Made by a program: the position numbers and the translations under genes. The notes under the pieces are model-generated. The model made no database searches, was not told the origin of the DNA, and saw only the letters and a list, made by a program, of their open reading frames with translations. Positions 43,052 to 52,352 of a stretch of 64,000 nucleotides of DNA are shown here, one piece after another. This DNA is from Bacteroidales bacterium (GTDB lineage: Bacteria; Bacteroidota; Bacteroidia; Bacteroidales; WCHB1-69): assembly GCA_024685175.1 (NCBI GenBank), contig JAIKWD010000012.1, positions 1-64,000 on the forward strand, given 5' to 3'. Numbering within the stretch: position 1 is the stretch's first letter; the number at the start of each line of letters is the position of its first letter.

Positions 43052-45139
43052 TCACTTCTCATTGTCTTCTTTCAACCACTGATCCAGCCAACGGAAGAAT
43101 TCACGTTGCCACAATATGGCATTTTGAGGTTTTGTCACGAAATGGCACTCATCAGGGAAATAGAGGAAACGACTGGGGATACCTCTCATTTGAGCGGCAT
43201 CGAAGGCTTGCATGCCTTCTGTATATGGAATACGAAAGTCCTTGCCGCCGTGAATAACGAGAATCGGCGTATCCCAGTTGCCAATAAACTTATGAGGTGA
43301 AAAATCGTAACTCTTGGGTGTGGGAGTCTTCCAAAAAGCGCCCTCTATGTCATGGTTGGCAAAGAAAAGTTCTTCTGTGGTGTTATACCAGCTTTCGAAA
43401 TTAAACATTCCGCAATGGGCGATAAACGCCTTAAACCGTTTTTCGTGGTGGCCAGCCAGCCAATAGACCGAGAAGCCGCCAAAGCTGGCGCCTACGCAAC
43501 CCAGCCTGTTTTCGTCAACGTATGGTTCTTTGGCCAAGGCGTCAATCGCAGAAAGATAATCCTTCATGCATTGTCCGCCATAGTCCCCACTAATCTCGTC
43601 ATTCCACTCTTGGCCAAAGCCTGGCAAGCCGCGACGATTAGGTGCCACCACAATATAGCCATGGGCAGCCATCATCTGGAAGTTCCATCGATAGGAAAAG
43701 AATTGACTAACAGGTGATTGCGGACCGCCTTGACAATAAAGAAGAGTTGGGTAAGCCTTGGTAGAATCAAAATCAGGCGGCAAGATAACCCAAACCAACA
43801 TCTGTTTGCCGTCTGTCGTCTTCACCCAACGTCGTTCACTCTTACATGGAGTAATTTTATCCAGAACGTCTTTATTGATAAAGCTTATTTGCTTCACAGC
43901 TTTCGTTTTCAAATCGACAGCATAGATATCGGAGGGAGAGGCGTGGCTGGTACGCGTGGCGATAATTCTGTCACCACATACTTGCAACGTGTTATAATCG
44001 TAGTCGCCATCGGTAATCTGTTCAAATTGGCGAGTTGCCAAATCAAGGGAGAAAATATGAACCGCCCCTTCTTTACAGCTATTGAAATAAACCTTTTGTC
44101 CATCAGCGCTCCAGGAGAAAGTGGTAGCATCTTGATCGAAGTCTTGACTGTAATCCTCCATTTTGTTTTGTTTAAAGTCATAGATCATCAATCTGTGTTT
44201 ATCCGATTCAAAGCCGTCGGTCTTCATACTCCACCACACCAGTTTTTTAGCGTCGGGAGAGAACACTGGATCCATGTCATAGCCCATATTCCCTTCCGAG
44301 AGATTCATGGTTTTCTTAGTGTTGAGATCGTAAAGATAAATGTCTGTGTTGGTGCTTTCCGCAAAAGCCTTACCGTAAAGTTTCTTGCAACAGTAGGCAA
44401 GCTTAGATCCATCGGGGCTCCAGGCAAGTTCCTCTACACCGCCAAATGGAGGATTGGGACAATGGTATTTTTGTTCAGCCAATAGGTCAACGGCATTTTC
44501 ACATTCGGGGTAATCAGCCACAAAGAGATGGCTGTAAGTACCATCTGTCCAGTAGTTCCAATGTCGATACATCAGGTCGTCATATATCATAGCATTGGCT
44601 TTGGGGAGGTCTGGATAGCGCTGTTCGATCGTGGGGTCAATGCGAACGTTTTTGGCATAGCAGATATGTTTCATGTCCGGGGAGTAGCGGAAACAGGTGA
44701 TGTCGCCGTCCACGTTCGTCAGGCGTTTAGCGTTACTACCATCAGGATTGCTCTCCCACACTTGTGTACCCGCCGTATCCGTAAAAAGATAGGCTATTTT
44801 CTTGCCATCGGGGCGCCAAGTTGGTTGGACCTCATCGCTAGCTGAAGTAGTGATTCGAGTAGGTTCCCCTCCATCGATGGGCATAGTATACAACTCGGCA
44901 TTACCACTATTGGTACGATAATCATAGTATTTGACACTATACAGGATAGTCTTACCGTCTGGTGACACTTGGACATCGGACAGGCGGCCCAGGTACCACA
45001 AGATCTTTTCATCCATGACGCCCCTTGAGTAATCAGGAGTCTCCCGGCTATCCTTGTCTACGATCGCCTCTTTATCTTTTGTGTTGCAACTGCTCATTAT
45101 CGTAATGGCTAAAACCATAAAAAGAAAGCATTTCTTCAT
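43052..45139 (-). CDS. S9 family dipeptidyl-peptidase-like enzyme, lipoprotein
   Basis: This 695-residue protein has a lipoprotein-like signal (MKKCFLFMVLAITIMSSC), a WD40/TolB-like beta-propeller (about 45-430; repeated SPDGxK motifs) and a C-terminal alpha/beta hydrolase with S552 (CVGASFGGFSVYW), D634 (GGKDFRIP) and H666 (PDECHFV). The architecture and length resemble Porphyromonas DPP5-type dipeptidyl peptidases, which release dipeptides from extracellular protein. Together with the two secreted proteases this suggests peptide feeding. I chose the ATG at 45139, 20 bases after a TATTTTTG element. Confidence 0.9.
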   Translation of the reverse strand: MKKCFLFMVLAITIMSSCNTKDKEAIVDKDSRETPDYSRGVMDEKILWYLGRLSDVQVSPDGKTILYSVKYYDYRTNSGNAELYTMPIDGGEPTRITTSASDEVQPTWRPDGKKIAYLFTDTAGTQVWESNPDGSNAKRLTNVDGDITCFRYSPDMKHICYAKNVRIDPTIEQRYPDLPKANAMIYDDLMYRHWNYWTDGTYSHLFVADYPECENAVDLLAEQKYHCPNPPFGGVEELAWSPDGSKLAYCCKKLYGKAFAESTNTDIYLYDLNTKKTMNLSEGNMGYDMDPVFSPDAKKLVWWSMKTDGFESDKHRLMIYDFKQNKMEDYSQDFDQDATTFSWSADGQKVYFNSCKEGAVHIFSLDLATRQFEQITDGDYDYNTLQVCGDRIIATRTSHASPSDIYAVDLKTKAVKQISFINKDVLDKITPCKSERRWVKTTDGKQMLVWVILPPDFDSTKAYPTLLYCQGGPQSPVSQFFSYRWNFQMMAAHGYIVVAPNRRGLPGFGQEWNDEISGDYGGQCMKDYLSAIDALAKEPYVDENRLGCVGASFGGFSVYWLAGHHEKRFKAFIAHCGMFNFESWYNTTEELFFANHDIEGAFWKTPTPKSYDFSPHKFIGNWDTPILVIHGGKDFRIPYTEGMQAFDAAQMRGIPSRFLYFPDECHFVTKPQNAILWQREFFRWLDQWLKEDNEK

Positions 45140-45159
45140 CCGCTTGCGTTTTAAGGATG

Positions 45160-45167
45160 CAAAAATA
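45160..45167 (-). promoter_or_regulatory. Bacteroidetes -7 element (TATTTTTG) for the S9 peptidase gene
   Basis: The minus strand reads TATTTTTG 20 bases before the ATG at 45139. Confidence 0.6.
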
Positions 45168-45175
45168 CAAAAAAA

Positions 45176-45205
45176 GCCGTTAGCCGTTTGCTGGCTGTCG
45201 TTAGC
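45176..45205. repeat. 7-bp tandem repeat in the divergent spacer before the glycan operon
   Basis: Heptamers GCCGTTA, GCCGTTT, GCTGGCT, GTCGTTA followed by GC lie directly upstream of the S9 peptidase promoter. The period is the same as in the other repeats, with a different core. Confidence 0.55.
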
Positions 45206-45271
45206 ATTCAAACTTGATGTGGATTAATAATTGTTAACAATAGACGACCTTTCGCCAATCGTTAAAATTAG

Positions 45272-45279
45272 TATCTTTG
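45272..45279 (+). promoter_or_regulatory. Bacteroidetes promoter (TATCTTTG) for the glycan operon
   Basis: TATCTTTG lies 36 bases before the ATG at 45316, with TTTC at 45250-45253 (18 bases upstream) as a possible -33 element. It is the only promoter match seen before 56805 on this strand, so it may drive the whole nine-gene group. Confidence 0.6.
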
Positions 45280-45315
45280 CGGCCTCATATTAAATTAGGG
45301 TAAAAATATACTAAT

Positions 45316-46524
45316 ATGAAAATCGGATTAATTAAAGAGGCCAAGCATCCTGTGGACAACCGTGTAGCTTTGGCTCCGGAGCAAGTAGCCAGCCTACAGC
45401 AGCGTTATCCTGACGATCAGTTTGTCGTACAGTCCAGTGACATCAGGGCATACTCCGATGACGAATACCGTTGCGCGGGGGTGCTGGTTGCAGACTCCGT
45501 GGCGGACTGCGACGTACTCTTCGGCATCAAAGAGGCAGATCCCGATATCTTAATCCCTGACAAGCATTATTTCTTTTTTGGCCACATTGCCAAGATGCAG
45601 ACTTATAACCGGCCTTTGCTTCTATCCTTGATGGAGAAAGGCATCACTTTTTCCGATTATGAATACTTGGTTGACGATCGTGGCCTGCGTGTCTGTGCCT
45701 TTGGCTGGTGGGCGGGTATTGTCGGCACCTACTATTCCTTGCGTGGTTATGGTCTTCGCCACAAGCTCTATGAGTTGCCCAAGCCGGACTTGCATTTTAC
45801 CCTGGACAAACTCAAACAAGCCCTCAAATCCATCCAGTTGCCCTGCATCAAGATATTGGTCACGGGCAACGGCCGGGTGTCGCACGGCGCCCAGGAGCTG
45901 TTGGAAGAAATCGGGGTTGCCCGCCTCACGGAAGAGCAGTTTCTCGCTGACGGCCCTGTTTTAAGGCCCTCGTTCTGCGTAGCCGATGTGGACAGGCTGG
46001 TGGCCCGTAACGATGGACAAGCTTTCACATGGGATCATTTCACTCATCACCCGGAAGACTACCACAGCGACTTCATGCGATGGGCCCGTCAAGCAGACAT
46101 GTTGATATGTGCTCATTTTTGGGATCCCAAAGCTCCCGTATATCTCTCTGCCGATGACCTCGCCGACCCCACTCTGCGGATCCGTTTCATTGGTGACATC
46201 TCATGCGACATCCAAGGCAGTGTCAAGTCCACATTGCGTGCTTCGACGCATGACGAGCCTTACTACGACTATAACCCCAGCACGTGCGCAGAAGCGCAGG
46301 CCTTTTCCGCCGACAGCAACATCACCGTGATGGCCGTAGACACCTGCCCCAACGCACTCGCGCGCGACACCAGCGCATATTTTGGCGATATGCTTACCAA
46401 ACACGTGTTTACTCCGTTGCTTGAACGCCGACATTCCGACGTCATCCAACGCTCCACCATCCTGGAAAAGGGCATACTGACCCCCCATTTTCAATATTTG
46501 GAGACCTTCGCCAAAGGTGAATAA
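45316..46524 (+). CDS. Saccharopine dehydrogenase (LYS1)-type NAD(P)-dependent oxidoreductase
   Basis: This 402-residue protein has the AlaDH/PNT-like fold: an N-terminal half with KIGLIKEAKHPVDNRVAL and FFFGHIAKMQ, and a Rossmann region with ILVTGNGRVSHGAQELLEEIG (about 182-202). Relatives include lysine-forming saccharopine dehydrogenase, which joins or splits lysine and 2-oxoglutarate, an opine-type reaction. It starts the plus-strand run into the glycan genes, with only 19 bases before the flippase. A role in making an amino-acid substituent for the glycan is possible; a general amino-acid role is the alternative. Confidence 0.82.
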   Translation: MKIGLIKEAKHPVDNRVALAPEQVASLQQRYPDDQFVVQSSDIRAYSDDEYRCAGVLVADSVADCDVLFGIKEADPDILIPDKHYFFFGHIAKMQTYNRPLLLSLMEKGITFSDYEYLVDDRGLRVCAFGWWAGIVGTYYSLRGYGLRHKLYELPKPDLHFTLDKLKQALKSIQLPCIKILVTGNGRVSHGAQELLEEIGVARLTEEQFLADGPVLRPSFCVADVDRLVARNDGQAFTWDHFTHHPEDYHSDFMRWARQADMLICAHFWDPKAPVYLSADDLADPTLRIRFIGDISCDIQGSVKSTLRASTHDEPYYDYNPSTCAEAQAFSADSNITVMAVDTCPNALARDTSAYFGDMLTKHVFTPLLERRHSDVIQRSTILEKGILTPHFQYLETFAKGE

Positions 46525-46543
46525 TCAAAAACTCGCTTGACCT

Positions 46544-48007
46544 ATGGCAACTGGTGACTTGAAACAAAAAACCATCTCCGGCATGATTTGGAGTGGCCTC
46601 GGCAGAATAGGAACTGTCGGCATCTCCTTCATCTCCAATATGGTGCTTGCACACTTGTTGATACCCGACGATTTTGGGTGTATCGGCATGTTGTACATAT
46701 TCCTTGCCATATCAGGCGTATTCGTGAACAGCGGCCTTGGACAAGCCCTAATTCAGAAAAAGGATCCCACCCACATTGACTACACCACCGTCTTCTACTG
46801 GAACTTGTCGATGTCCGTACTCTTTTACCTCATCCTCTTTTTCTCCGCCCCTGCCATTGCCGACTATTTTAATATTCCTTTACTAAAGACTCTCTTGCGC
46901 GTGCAGAGTGTCGTGCTGCTCATCCAACCCTTCAGCACCATACAAGCCACCCAACTTCAAAAACAGCTCCGGTTCAAGGAATTGTCGATACGAAATGTCG
47001 TTGCTGCCTTGATGGGCATGATCGTGGCCATCATCATGGCAATCTTAGGATACGGGGTATGGAGTTTAGTGGCTTCAGCTCTAGTTTCGGCTTTTGTCAG
47101 CGTACTATTGCTTTGGAAGATGAGCACCTGGCGCCCGACATGGGAATTCAGTTTCCAATCGCTGAAAGTGTTGTTCAGCTTCGGCGGCTTAATGCTAGTC
47201 TCTTCCCTTGTGGAGACAATATACACCCACCTGCAAAACCTCATCATCGGTAAGTTATATTCTGCCAAAGATCTAGGATACTATACGCAAGCTAAAAAAC
47301 TGGACGAGGTCCCCGCCAACTCCCTCTCGGCCGTGGTCAACGAAGTCTCTTTCCCCGTATTTGCAGAGTTGCAAGACGACAAGGAGAAACTAGTGGCAGG
47401 GGTGCGGAAGAATGTCAAGGCCATCACCTACATTAACATCCCGATGATGGTGCTCCTGATGATCATCGCCGCTCCGCTGATACGCTTGCTGTATGGCCCA
47501 CAATGGGACACCTCCGTGCCCTATTTCCAGATTTTGTGTGTTTCCAGTATGATTTATACCCTCAACACATTGAACACCAACGTCATCAAATCGTTGGGCA
47601 GAAGCGGCATCTACTTGGCTGTCCAACTCATCAAGCGTTTGATCGGCATCGGCTTAATATTCTGGAGTATACGATACGGAATCTATGGATTGTTGTGGTC
47701 CGTGACATCCGTAGGATACATCTGTTTTATCATCAATGCCATTGTCAACGGACGCCTTATCAATTACGGCTTGTTCAAACAGATCAAGGATATAGGGCTC
47801 TGCTATCTCACTGCTGCTGCCATCGGCGCGGGCGTGTATTATATCGGGACTCTTATCCCATTGCACCAGTATTTGGTGATGGCTATTCAAGTCGTACTCT
47901 TCGTCGCCCTGTTTTGGTTATGCTCCATTTTGTTCAAAATGGAAGGATATAAAACCTATAAAGAAATCATTTCAAACAAGATTAAGGACTGGAAAAAAAG
48001 AAACTAA
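46544..48007 (+). CDS. Wzx-type polysaccharide flippase (PST family)
   Basis: This 487-residue protein has about 13-14 membrane helices and the family start LKQKTISGMIWSGLGRIGTVGISFI, with GLGQALIQKKDPTHIDYTTVFYWNL. It should move the lipid-linked repeat unit made by this operon to the periplasmic side for polymerisation. It is followed after 28 bases by the first ATP-grasp gene. It is not closely similar to the flippase at 16601-18139. Confidence 0.9.
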   Translation: MATGDLKQKTISGMIWSGLGRIGTVGISFISNMVLAHLLIPDDFGCIGMLYIFLAISGVFVNSGLGQALIQKKDPTHIDYTTVFYWNLSMSVLFYLILFFSAPAIADYFNIPLLKTLLRVQSVVLLIQPFSTIQATQLQKQLRFKELSIRNVVAALMGMIVAIIMAILGYGVWSLVASALVSAFVSVLLLWKMSTWRPTWEFSFQSLKVLFSFGGLMLVSSLVETIYTHLQNLIIGKLYSAKDLGYYTQAKKLDEVPANSLSAVVNEVSFPVFAELQDDKEKLVAGVRKNVKAITYINIPMMVLLMIIAAPLIRLLYGPQWDTSVPYFQILCVSSMIYTLNTLNTNVIKSLGRSGIYLAVQLIKRLIGIGLIFWSIRYGIYGLLWSVTSVGYICFIINAIVNGRLINYGLFKQIKDIGLCYLTAAAIGAGVYYIGTLIPLHQYLVMAIQVVLFVALFWLCSILFKMEGYKTYKEIISNKIKDWKKRN

Positions 48008-48035
48008 CTCCATTTGGTAACCACTCATTATTATC

Positions 48036-49187
48036 ATGATCATATACAATCCATTCAGAGGCCTGCAAAACACACTCAAGGTGCTTACCAAACACCCGGC
48101 AAATGGTTTGGCGCAGCGATTTCGTGTTGCTTGCGATTATTCCAAACTATATCGTCGCAAGGGACTTTTGGCCGATGAGTACATGGAATATCGTTTTGAT
48201 CAATGCTCTGAAACGTTTCGCAACACTTTTTTAGGATTGAATGAGCAACGTTTCTATCTCGACTATCTCAACCCCAAAAAATATTACATCTTAGCTCGTA
48301 ATAAGTACCTAACTCACAAGATATTGGAAGATGTAGGCATTCGAAAGCCAATATTATATGCCTACTATCAACCAGAGGGGCGTGGGGAAAGCGCCTGCGT
48401 TTCAGCCCATGCGAAAGGCATCTGTCATATACTTCGACATAAGGGGGTTGAGTCTTGTGTGGTCAAATCCACCGAAAGCTCACATGGCGATAATGTACAT
48501 GTGGTGACGGCCATTGAATACAAGGACGACGAAGCGCTGATGCACTTACACGATGGCAATATCATTAAGTTATCGGACCTATTAGGTCCCGAACCATTAA
48601 TTTTTGAGTCACGGGTAAAGCAGACAGCGCAATTGTCGGCTTTCAATGCGGATTCGATAAATACCGTTCGTTTCATGACAACCTTATACCCCAATGGAGA
48701 AGCACGTATTGTTGCCACATTCATCAAGATTGGGCGAGCCGGCAGATGTGTCGACAACGCCGGTGAGGGCGGAAACGTGGATGCCAGCATTGACACGGAG
48801 ACCGGCACTCTGCAATATGCTATCCAATATGATAATCCACACCATTATCATGACATAGAGGTTCATCCTGACAACCAAAATCCCATCAACGGCGTACATA
48901 TTGACCATTGGCAAGCCATCAAGGAGGATGTGTTAAGGTTCCAACAAGCCTTGCCTTATGTTAAAGCAGCAGGCTGGGATATAGCCATTACCGAAGAAGG
49001 TCCTGTGGTCATTGAGGTTAACGATATGTGGGACCGACTTGGACAACTTTTTCTAAGACGGGGCTGGAGAAATGAGATTCGAGACTGTTACTTGGCCTGG
49101 AAAAAGACTGGAAAGAATTATCCCTTAGTTCGGAGAGAAAATATGCTAAAAGAAAAACATCTGGAAAAAATCGCACGAAATGAGTAA
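48036..49187 (+). CDS. Sugar-transfer-associated ATP-grasp protein (first copy)
   Basis: This 383-residue protein has an N-terminal helical region (1-100) and an ATP-grasp core: K144 in CVVKSTESSHGDNVHVV, FESRVKQ (about 190-195), the motif FNADSINTVRF (203-213) and the metal-binding VVIEVND (E327, N329). This matches the sugar-transfer-associated ATP-grasp family found in glycan loci. It probably forms an amide or ester bond between a carboxylate and an amine on a glycan precursor; the substrate is unknown. It overlaps capA by 8 bases. The base composition looks more AT-rich than the flanking genes. Confidence 0.83.
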   Translation: MIIYNPFRGLQNTLKVLTKHPANGLAQRFRVACDYSKLYRRKGLLADEYMEYRFDQCSETFRNTFLGLNEQRFYLDYLNPKKYYILARNKYLTHKILEDVGIRKPILYAYYQPEGRGESACVSAHAKGICHILRHKGVESCVVKSTESSHGDNVHVVTAIEYKDDEALMHLHDGNIIKLSDLLGPEPLIFESRVKQTAQLSAFNADSINTVRFMTTLYPNGEARIVATFIKIGRAGRCVDNAGEGGNVDASIDTETGTLQYAIQYDNPHHYHDIEVHPDNQNPINGVHIDHWQAIKEDVLRFQQALPYVKAAGWDIAITEEGPVVIEVNDMWDRLGQLFLRRGWRNEIRDCYLAWKKTGKNYPLVRRENMLKEKHLEKIARNE

Positions 49188-50319
49188 TCCCGTCCGCATA
49201 TTTGTAGCTGGAGACTTCTGTTGCAAGCCCTCCACATCGTTGCTCTCCGTATCGGAAGAGCTGCGGAGGTTATTGCAGACGTGTAACATTCGGATTTGTA
49301 ATTTCGAATTCCCTTTGCTTCCCGATGGCTTCAATCCCCAAAAAGCCAATTTCCAGAACGATGATACGCCCGATTTTCTTAAAGATTTGGGATTCAATCT
49401 GTTCACCTTGGCCAACAATCACACTTTCGATTGTGGAAAGGATGGTTTTCTAAAGACTTCAAAGGCCCTGGAGGGGAAAACAATAGGCGCAGGCGACTTG
49501 GATGAGGCCTATCGCCCCAAAATCATAGAATCCGATGGGAAAAGAATAGCTTTCCTAGGACTTTGCTACGCCGCCAAGGAAGGCGTTCTCGACAGTTATG
49601 CCGAAGACCAACATTATGGAAGTGCATATCTTTACGATAACAAGGTCAACCATATCATAATAAACGCAAAAAAAGAAGTGGATTATCTAATCGTGATGGT
49701 CCACGACGGAATGGAGTATGTGGATATACCCTTACCTGACACCATCACGCGGTATCGCGATCTCATCGACTATGGTGCGGATGCTGTCATAGGCACACAT
49801 CCGCATTGTCCACAAGGTTGGGAGTGTTACCAGGGGAAACCCATCTTTTACAGTCTGGGTAACTTTTTCTTCAATAGCAAAGGCACCACGGACACACACA
49901 CCGAGCTCCCGCATTGGTACGAAGGACTATGTGTCGTACTTGAGCTGGAAGACCATGGCATCCATTATGAAGTTGTTAATACGCTTAATCAAAACAACAC
50001 TTCTATCACTATCGAGCATTCCAGCGCAAGAGATTCGCACAACCAACAGCTTTGTCGCTATCTTGAAGACCATCAAGCTTATCAAAACTATTTACAAAGC
50101 AGCGTATTTCCCATCTTGCAAAAGCAAGACTACTTGATTTTGGATGCTTCGGTGCATCGGAAGCCCTTCTCAAAAACATTAGGTATCTGGTTTCACCGCC
50201 TAGGTCACCTGTTAACCGGTCGGAGGCACATCAATGACGAGCGGATGGTCAATTTGCTGAAGAACGACGCCAGAAGAAACATCCTTTTACGTCTCTTGAA
50301 AAACAACACAAACAAATAA
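49180..50319 (+). CDS. CapA family protein (poly-gamma-glutamate capsule type metallophosphatase fold)
   Basis: This 379-residue protein has the CapA/PGA_cap fold with metal-binding motifs AGDFCC (D12), CNFEFPL (N41), LANNHTFDCGKDGF (N80, H81, D84) and GTHPHCPQGWE followed by FYSLGNFFF. CapA takes part in polyglutamate capsule synthesis in Gram-positives; many homologues occur in glycan loci. No signal peptide is seen, so it is probably cytoplasmic. It overlaps the ATP-grasp gene before it by 8 bases and shares one base with the one after it (TAATG). A tie to amino-acid polymerisation on the glycan is inferred. Confidence 0.88.
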   Translation: MSNPVRIFVAGDFCCKPSTSLLSVSEELRRLLQTCNIRICNFEFPLLPDGFNPQKANFQNDDTPDFLKDLGFNLFTLANNHTFDCGKDGFLKTSKALEGKTIGAGDLDEAYRPKIIESDGKRIAFLGLCYAAKEGVLDSYAEDQHYGSAYLYDNKVNHIIINAKKEVDYLIVMVHDGMEYVDIPLPDTITRYRDLIDYGADAVIGTHPHCPQGWECYQGKPIFYSLGNFFFNSKGTTDTHTELPHWYEGLCVVLELEDHGIHYEVVNTLNQNNTSITIEHSSARDSHNQQLCRYLEDHQAYQNYLQSSVFPILQKQDYLILDASVHRKPFSKTLGIWFHRLGHLLTGRRHINDERMVNLLKNDARRNILLRLLKNNTNK

Positions 50320-51404
50320 TGGAACTTTTCAGATTCATAATTGCCAAATTAAAGAAATGGGCTTCTCTGCAATCGTTAGCCCGAGAGTTGCGATGTAAAT
50401 ATCGCAAATTACTGGTCAAGCGCCCCCTAACCTGCAAACAGAAGAGAGAAATTCAGGCTTTTTATCGTAAGACCATTGGTCATCGCGTCCCATTGATTTG
50501 GCACAAATTCCTCTATTCAAGGACAACCGTATATTCCGAGAAATACATTCCTGTCGGTGTATACCGTACGGAGATGATAGGCCGGTTAAACAACTTCGCA
50601 ATGATGGAAGCTTATGCCGACAAGAACATCTCCGAGCAACTCTTTCCTGACGTAATCCAACCCAAGACCTTCCTTAAGAACATTCACGGGCACTTTTACA
50701 TCGACAACAAAACTGTCGGCATGGATGAGGCCCTCGCCCAATGTCAGGAGATAGAAGATGCTATCATCAAGCCTTCCCTGTCAACACGAGGTAACGGCGT
50801 GCGCCGGATGGAAGTCCACCATGGCATAAGCAACCTGGAGGGGAGAAGCCTTGCGGATGTTTTCCGTTTATACGAACAAGACTTCATCATTCAGGCTAGG
50901 GTTCATCAACATCCAGCCATGAGTGCATTAAATCCCTCTTCCGTCAACACCATCCGGATTCTCTCCTATCGACGGGACATGGACGTGAAAATCATATATA
51001 CCGTCATCAGAATTGGACGTGAAGGCACCGTTATCGACAACGAGAGTGCCGGTGGCATCAGTGCCCGTATTGATCCAGACGGCAGAATCGCCAAATATGC
51101 TTTCGGTTCCGCGGGCACCGATCTGGTAGAGAAGACCGACTGCGGCATCACCTTGGAGGGATATACGGTTCCTTCATACGATCGGGTTATAGATACAGTA
51201 AAACGTCTGCATCTCGACCTTCCTCATTTCGACTTAGCTGCTTGGGATTTTGCCATAGGCGAAAATGGTGAACCGATTTTCATTGAATGGAATGCCAATC
51301 CCGACCTCAGCCAATCGGCTTTTGGTCCGGCTTTCGGTGATGATACAGAACAGATACTCAAGGAGATATACACCCACAAGAACACAAGACACAATTATTG
51401 GTAA
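50319..51404 (+). CDS. Sugar-transfer-associated ATP-grasp protein (second copy)
   Basis: This 361-residue protein is a distant paralogue of the one at 48036-49187: K151 in AIIKPSLSTRGNGVRRMEV, FIIQARVHQHP, the shared motif LNPSSVNTIRI (204-213) and the metal-binding IFIEWNANPD (E323, N325, N327). It should form a carboxylate-amine bond using ATP. Two paralogues around CapA suggest two ligation steps or two acceptor positions. It starts on the TAATG overlap with capA. Confidence 0.83.
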   Translation: MELFRFIIAKLKKWASLQSLARELRCKYRKLLVKRPLTCKQKREIQAFYRKTIGHRVPLIWHKFLYSRTTVYSEKYIPVGVYRTEMIGRLNNFAMMEAYADKNISEQLFPDVIQPKTFLKNIHGHFYIDNKTVGMDEALAQCQEIEDAIIKPSLSTRGNGVRRMEVHHGISNLEGRSLADVFRLYEQDFIIQARVHQHPAMSALNPSSVNTIRILSYRRDMDVKIIYTVIRIGREGTVIDNESAGGISARIDPDGRIAKYAFGSAGTDLVEKTDCGITLEGYTVPSYDRVIDTVKRLHLDLPHFDLAAWDFAIGENGEPIFIEWNANPDLSQSAFGPAFGDDTEQILKEIYTHKNTRHNYW

Positions 51405-51441
51405 AAGCATTACTTTTGCAATCTTCATAACATATAATAAA

Positions 51442-52332
51442 ATGGTTTTCAGATCCAAAGCGAACTTGTTGTTGAGATATTTCGTCACCTCACTCTCCCC
51501 AAAGTTGAGCGTAAGCCTGTTATATCGCATCTATCATCGCAAAAAGTTAAATCTTAAAGAGCCTCAAACCCTTGATGAAAAGATACAATGGATGAAGCTT
51601 AATTATTACAAAGACAACGAGTTGGTAAAACAATGCGCTGACAAATATCGGGTCAGGGACTATGTGGAATCCTGTGGATTAGGCCACATTCTCAACCCGT
51701 TGCTACATACATTCCATCATGCCAGCGAGATTGATTGGTCCATCCTCCCACAGAAGTTTGTGCTCAAGTGGAATTTCGGTTGTGGGGGCAATGTCATTTG
51801 CGATGACAAGGAGAAATTGGACATCCCTTCCACCATTCGCGACCTCGACAAGTTTGAAAAGATCAAGTTCCACCTCATTGCTGCCGAACCGCAGTACAAC
51901 TTCGACGAGAAACTAATCCTCTGCGAACAGTTCATTGAAACCGAAGACGGGTTGTCGCCTGTAGACTACAAGTTTTACTGTTTCAACGGAGAGGCCAAGT
52001 ATGTGTTGTGTTGTATTGGTCGCGGCACAAAAGAGAAACCCGACTTCTACTTTTTTAATCGGCAGTGGCAACTTCAGCGCCTCAATCACCAAGGCCAGGC
52101 CGCACCGGAGGGCTTCACCATTCCGAAACCTGACGGCATGGACCAGCTCTTTGAGTACGCGGAAGTGTTGTCGAAACCGTTCCCTTTTGTGCGCGCCGAT
52201 TTTTACCTGGAAAAGGGGAAAGCCTATTTCGGTGAGCTAACCTTTACGCCAGCTGGTGGATTTGACAAGGGTAGGCTACCTGAGACAGACCTGCTTTTTG
52301 GACAAATGGTGCAACTGCCCACGCTTCGTTAA
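51442..52332 (+). CDS. TupA-like ATP-grasp protein
   Basis: This 296-residue protein matches the TupA-like ATP-grasp family, named after the teichuronopeptide gene of alkaliphilic Bacillus: TLDEKIQWMKLNYY (43-56), CADKYRVRDYV, KFVLKWNFGCGGNV (K109), EQFIETEDGLSPVDYKFYCFNG and the metal-binding FGELTFTPAGGFD. It probably ligates an amino acid or peptide to a glycan. I chose the ATG at 51442, 37 bases after the previous gene, because the family start is there; a longer frame overlaps that gene. Confidence 0.85.
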   Translation: MVFRSKANLLLRYFVTSLSPKLSVSLLYRIYHRKKLNLKEPQTLDEKIQWMKLNYYKDNELVKQCADKYRVRDYVESCGLGHILNPLLHTFHHASEIDWSILPQKFVLKWNFGCGGNVICDDKEKLDIPSTIRDLDKFEKIKFHLIAAEPQYNFDEKLILCEQFIETEDGLSPVDYKFYCFNGEAKYVLCCIGRGTKEKPDFYFFNRQWQLQRLNHQGQAAPEGFTIPKPDGMDQLFEYAEVLSKPFPFVRADFYLEKGKAYFGELTFTPAGGFDKGRLPETDLLFGQMVQLPTLR

Positions 52333-52352
52333 CTTTTTGATATTTGCAAAAG

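Noticed and set aside
45176..45205. CRISPR or attachment-site repeat before the glycan operon
   Set aside because: The units are only seven bases and contiguous, with no spacers and no cas or integrase genes.
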